Origin: Chitinophagaceae bacterium
Lineage (GTDB): Bacteria > Bacteroidota > Bacteroidia > Chitinophagales > Chitinophagaceae
NCBI GenBank assembly: GCA_008080615.1
Contig: VIKJ01000105.1
Span: 1-8,079 of the forward strand
DNA length: 8,079 nucleotides
Direction: 5' to 3'
Part shown: in pieces, positions 6,112 through 8,079 of the stretch
How the letters are laid out: the number at the start of each line of letters is the position of its first letter
How positions within the stretch are numbered: the stretch's first letter is position 1
Notes under the pieces: generated by a model
Told to the model about the DNA's origin: nothing
Databases searched by the model: none
What the model saw: the letters and a program-made list of their open reading frames with translations, nothing else
Position numbers and translations under genes: made by a program

Positions 6112-6624
6112 CTATTGTTCAAAAGGAGTTTGCGGATTTTTTTTGGTAACAGCTGCCCCAATTAAAGAGCCAATTGCACCAATAAAAGCAAATGCAAGTA
6201 AAATGCCACCTATAGCAAATGGCAAGAAGAACTTCTTGGTCATCTCTATGCCATTGTTAATATCACTTTCAGATAAATTATTATTCTTTTCCATTTCTAC
6301 TCTTGCTTGTTCCAATGATTTGTCTATCATTTCTGGAAAAAGGAATTTGATAGAGATATATGTATAAACAATAAAAATTACTGTCATTGCTGCAGTAGCT
6401 TTAAATCCATGTGCAAATACATTTCCAAATGTAACATTGCCTTCCATGTCTTTACCATAGCTCATGCAAGCCCAAATTATTGCACCGATGATTAACACAA
6501 ATTGAACCCACTGTAAAGACTTGTTTTGAGATAGATCGGTAATTTGAAAAACTATGCTTAATGCAATTAATACTAAGCTAATAAATAAGCCTTTCATCCA
6601 GGGTTGTGTAATTTTCTTTTCCAT
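6112..6624 (-). CDS. DUF4199 family membrane protein
   Basis: This small 170-residue protein has four likely membrane helices, near residues 11-28, 38-56, 70-95 and 132-160. A charged, Asn-rich segment (about 98-128, with KSLEQARVEMEKNNNLSESD) lies between helices three and four. The layout, the YGKDMEGNVTFGNVFAHGFKA segment between helices two and three and the Gly/Ala-rich last helix match what I recall of DUF4199, a family common in Bacteroidota and of unknown function, often next to membrane-bound GT2 glycosyltransferases. Here it sits 9 nt after the dihydroorotase-like gene and 6 nt before the GT2 gene. A helper role for the GT2 enzyme is only a guess from position. Confidence 0.8.
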   Translation of the reverse strand: MEKKITQPWMKGLFISLVLIALSIVFQITDLSQNKSLQWVQFVLIIGAIIWACMSYGKDMEGNVTFGNVFAHGFKATAAMTVIFIVYTYISIKFLFPEMIDKSLEQARVEMEKNNNLSESDINNGIEMTKKFFLPFAIGGILLAFAFIGAIGSLIGAAVTKKNPQTPFEQ

Positions 6625-6633
6625 AATTTTTAA

Positions 6634-7896
6634 TTAGTTGGTGATGATTTTTCCTTTATTGATGATACCCATTACTTTCCCATTCAATTCTCTGTCTATA
6701 AATGCACTGTTGGCAGATTTACTTTTGAAATCTGTTTTTTGCAACATCGTATTTCGCTTGCGATGAAATAGGGTAAGCTCTGCAGCTGCACCTTCGGAAA
6801 TATGGGTAGCAGGAAGCTTGAAAATATTACGCGCATTGAGTGAAAATAGTTCAACAATTCGGTCATTGCTTAAATTATCTAGCAAATGGTTAACCACTGA
6901 AAATGCCGTTTCCAATCCTATCATGCCAAATTCGGCATAATCAAATTCACATATCTTATGGTCCCAGTCTTGCGGTAAGTGATGTGAAGCAATGCAGTCA
7001 ATAGTTCCATCTATTATTCCATCCCTTAAGGCCAACATATCTGCTTTTGAACGTAGGGGAGGGTTTACTTTTAAATAAGTGTCATAGGTTAGCAGGTCTT
7101 CATCACAAAAGAATAAATGATAAGGAGTAACACTGCAAGTAATTTGAAGCCCTTCTTTTTTTGCCTCTCTAATTAAATTCAAAGATTGAAGCGTTGATAC
7201 TCCTGTAAAATGCAATTGAGAATGGGTATAACGAACCAAATCTATATCTCTTTTTAAAATGCTTTCTTCGGCAATTGAAGGAATACCCGGAAGCCCTAAA
7301 CGGGTAGATACAACTCCTTCATTCATTACTCCTGAAGCTCCAATACTTTGATCAATAGGAACTTGTATGAGCACCCCATTGAATGCTTTTACATATTGAA
7401 GTGCTTTAATAAATAATCCCGGAGACTGAACAGGTTTTAGTCCATCTGAAAATGCAATGGCACCACTGTTGCGCATATCATACATTTCAGCCAATTCTTT
7501 TCCTTCTGTTTTTTGCGTTATTGCACCTATCGGATGTATATGTACCGGATAATGTGCAGTTTGCTTTGCTGCATATTCTACTAAAGACTTATTATCGGTT
7601 ACAGGTTTGGTATTGGGAAGCGTAAAAATCCTTGTATATCCTCCAGCAGCAGCAGCTTCGGCTCCGCTTTGTAGTGTTTCCTTAAATTCATAACCAGGGT
7701 CGCAAAAATGAGCAAAAACGTCTACCCATCCAGGAGAAACAGCCATTCCGGGTTCATCGATTATGATATCTGCTTTATCTGTAAGCTTGCCTCCAATTTT
7801 ACTGATCTTATTGCTTTCAATCAGCATGTCGAATATTTTACCGTTAAATGGAGAATTGGGATCGGTGATCAGTACCTGCTTCAATAAAATGTTCAT
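6634..7896 (-). CDS. Dihydroorotase-like amidohydrolase with degenerate active site
   Basis: Overall the 420-residue protein follows type I dihydroorotase (pyrimidine synthesis: carbamoyl-aspartate to dihydroorotate): an N-terminal beta-sandwich start, PGWVDVFAHFCDPG (55-68), LPNTKP (93-98), the AFSDG region (148-152), VNPPLRS (277-283), IASHHLP (302-308) and MIGLETAF (325-332). Catalytic positions are changed. The HxH metal pair is F61-A-H63, the substrate Arg after it is C65, the HAED segment is VPID (179-182), the next metal His lies in LHFTGVST where G232 stands, and the catalytic Asp of IASDH is H305. N95 of PNT and the PPLR motif remain. Similar degenerate copies exist as recalled Bacteroidota homologs and as the inactive PyrC' of pseudomonads, which supports aspartate transcarbamoylase structurally. 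It is probably the first gene of the minus-strand operon. Database names will say dihydroorotase; I doubt that activity. Confidence 0.85.
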   Translation of the reverse strand: MNILLKQVLITDPNSPFNGKIFDMLIESNKISKIGGKLTDKADIIIDEPGMAVSPGWVDVFAHFCDPGYEFKETLQSGAEAAAAGGYTRIFTLPNTKPVTDNKSLVEYAAKQTAHYPVHIHPIGAITQKTEGKELAEMYDMRNSGAIAFSDGLKPVQSPGLFIKALQYVKAFNGVLIQVPIDQSIGASGVMNEGVVSTRLGLPGIPSIAEESILKRDIDLVRYTHSQLHFTGVSTLQSLNLIREAKKEGLQITCSVTPYHLFFCDEDLLTYDTYLKVNPPLRSKADMLALRDGIIDGTIDCIASHHLPQDWDHKICEFDYAEFGMIGLETAFSVVNHLLDNLSNDRIVELFSLNARNIFKLPATHISEGAAAELTLFHRKRNTMLQKTDFKSKSANSAFIDRELNGKVMGIINKGKIITN

Positions 7897-7916
7897 GCAG
7901 TAATTGAAAATTTAGT

Positions 7917-7924
7917 GCAATATA
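7917..7924 (-). promoter_or_regulatory. Possible -7 element for the dihydroorotase-like operon
   Basis: On the minus strand TATATTGC (7924-7917) resembles TAnnTTTG with one T missing and lies 20 nt before the ATG at 7896, implying a leader of about 10-15 nt. No convincing -33 element was found. It is back to back with the tRNA promoter at 7947, so the two would compete for the same upstream DNA. Confidence 0.3.
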
Positions 7925-7946
7925 ACCTGAAAATTTCTTTTAACCC

Positions 7947-7954
7947 TATATTTG
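7947..7954 (+). promoter_or_regulatory. Bacteroidota-type promoter (-7 element) for tRNA-Pro
   Basis: TATATTTG is an exact TAnnTTTG match and is followed by CACCCC, a context I often see in front of tRNA and housekeeping genes of this phylum. No clear -33 TTTG is present at the expected distance. Transcription would start near 7960, about 55 nt before the mature tRNA. Confidence 0.6.
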
Positions 7955-7959
7955 CACCC

Positions 7960-7987
7960 CACTTTAAAGGGCTATCCTTTTAAAGTG
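7960..7987 (+). repeat. Inverted repeat at the start of the tRNA-Pro leader
   Basis: CACTTTAAAGG (7960-7970) and CCTTTTAAAGTG (7976-7987) pair as nine outer base pairs plus two inner GC pairs, with a single bulged T and the 5-nt loop GCTAT. There is no T-run after it, so it is not a plain terminator. It begins at the predicted start of transcription, so it could be an operator or a hairpin at the 5' end of the precursor RNA. Confidence 0.6.
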
Positions 7988-8014
7988 CTTCTCTTCAGGA
8001 GATAAAACATAGTT

Positions 8015-8079
8015 CGGGACGTAGCGCAGCCCGGTAGCGCACACGTCTGGGGGGCGTGGGGTCGCAAGTTCAAATCTTG
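8015..8079 (+). tRNA. tRNA-Pro (anticodon GGG), 3' end cut by window edge
   Basis: The sequence folds as a tRNA. The acceptor 5' strand is CGGGACG (8015-8021), then TA. The D-arm stem is GCGC (8024-8027) with GCGC (8037-8040) around AGCCCGGTA. The anticodon stem is CACGT/GCGTG with the seven-base loop CTGGGGG, which puts GGG at 8049-8051. A five-base variable loop follows, then the T-arm with GCAAG and loop TTCAAAT. GGG reads proline codons CCC and CCU, and G at position 37 fits bacterial tRNA-Pro. The 3' acceptor strand should continue with bases pairing to CGGGACG beyond the edge. The gene is divergent from the dihydroorotase-like operon. Confidence 0.93.

Overview
The window looks like a chromosomal segment from a low-GC member of the Bacteroidota, probably Chitinophagaceae-like. 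This rests on recalled protein similarity, on promoters of the Bacteroidota type (TAnnTTTG), and on starts without clear Shine-Dalgarno sequences. No species-level call is possible from sequence reading alone.

Layout. At the left edge (1-200, minus) is the N-terminus of an inward-rectifier K+ channel whose remainder lies outside the window. Divergent from it, after a 54-bp promoter gap, is lepA (255-1978, plus). It is broken by two short internal deletions, about 30 nt in the G domain and about 31 nt near the middle, and the second shifts the frame. Adding 30+31 nt back gives 1785 nt, or 594 residues plus a stop, the usual LepA size. lepA ends tail to tail with a minus-strand exported protein of unknown function; their stop codons share the palindrome TTAA.

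From 7896 down to 2896 runs a tight minus-strand gene string, probably one operon: dihydroorotase-like protein, DUF4199 membrane protein, GT2 polyprenyl-phosphate-type glycosyltransferase, GT4 glycosyltransferase, GmhA-type sedoheptulose-7-phosphate isomerase and a GmhB-like HAD phosphatase. Gaps are 1 to 18 nt, with one 4-nt stop/start overlap. The last four genes suggest synthesis and transfer of a surface sugar (heptose-type or other LPS/polysaccharide). The HAD gene appears to lack about 18 conserved residues just after HAD motif II. The dihydroorotase homolog has lost most catalytic and metal-binding residues and is probably a non-enzymatic paralog. The exported unknown protein follows the operon after 81 bp.

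At the right edge a divergent promoter region precedes a tRNA-Pro(GGG), cut by the window end. A canonical TATATTTG element is followed at once by a strong inverted repeat in the tRNA leader.

I found no phage, CRISPR, transposon, toxin-antitoxin or defence system and no clear new multi-gene system. The points most worth a second look are the cluster of short deletions in otherwise conserved genes (real gene decay or a sequencing/amplification artefact), the degenerate dihydroorotase, and the structured tRNA leader. There is no gene-free stretch longer than 300 bases.
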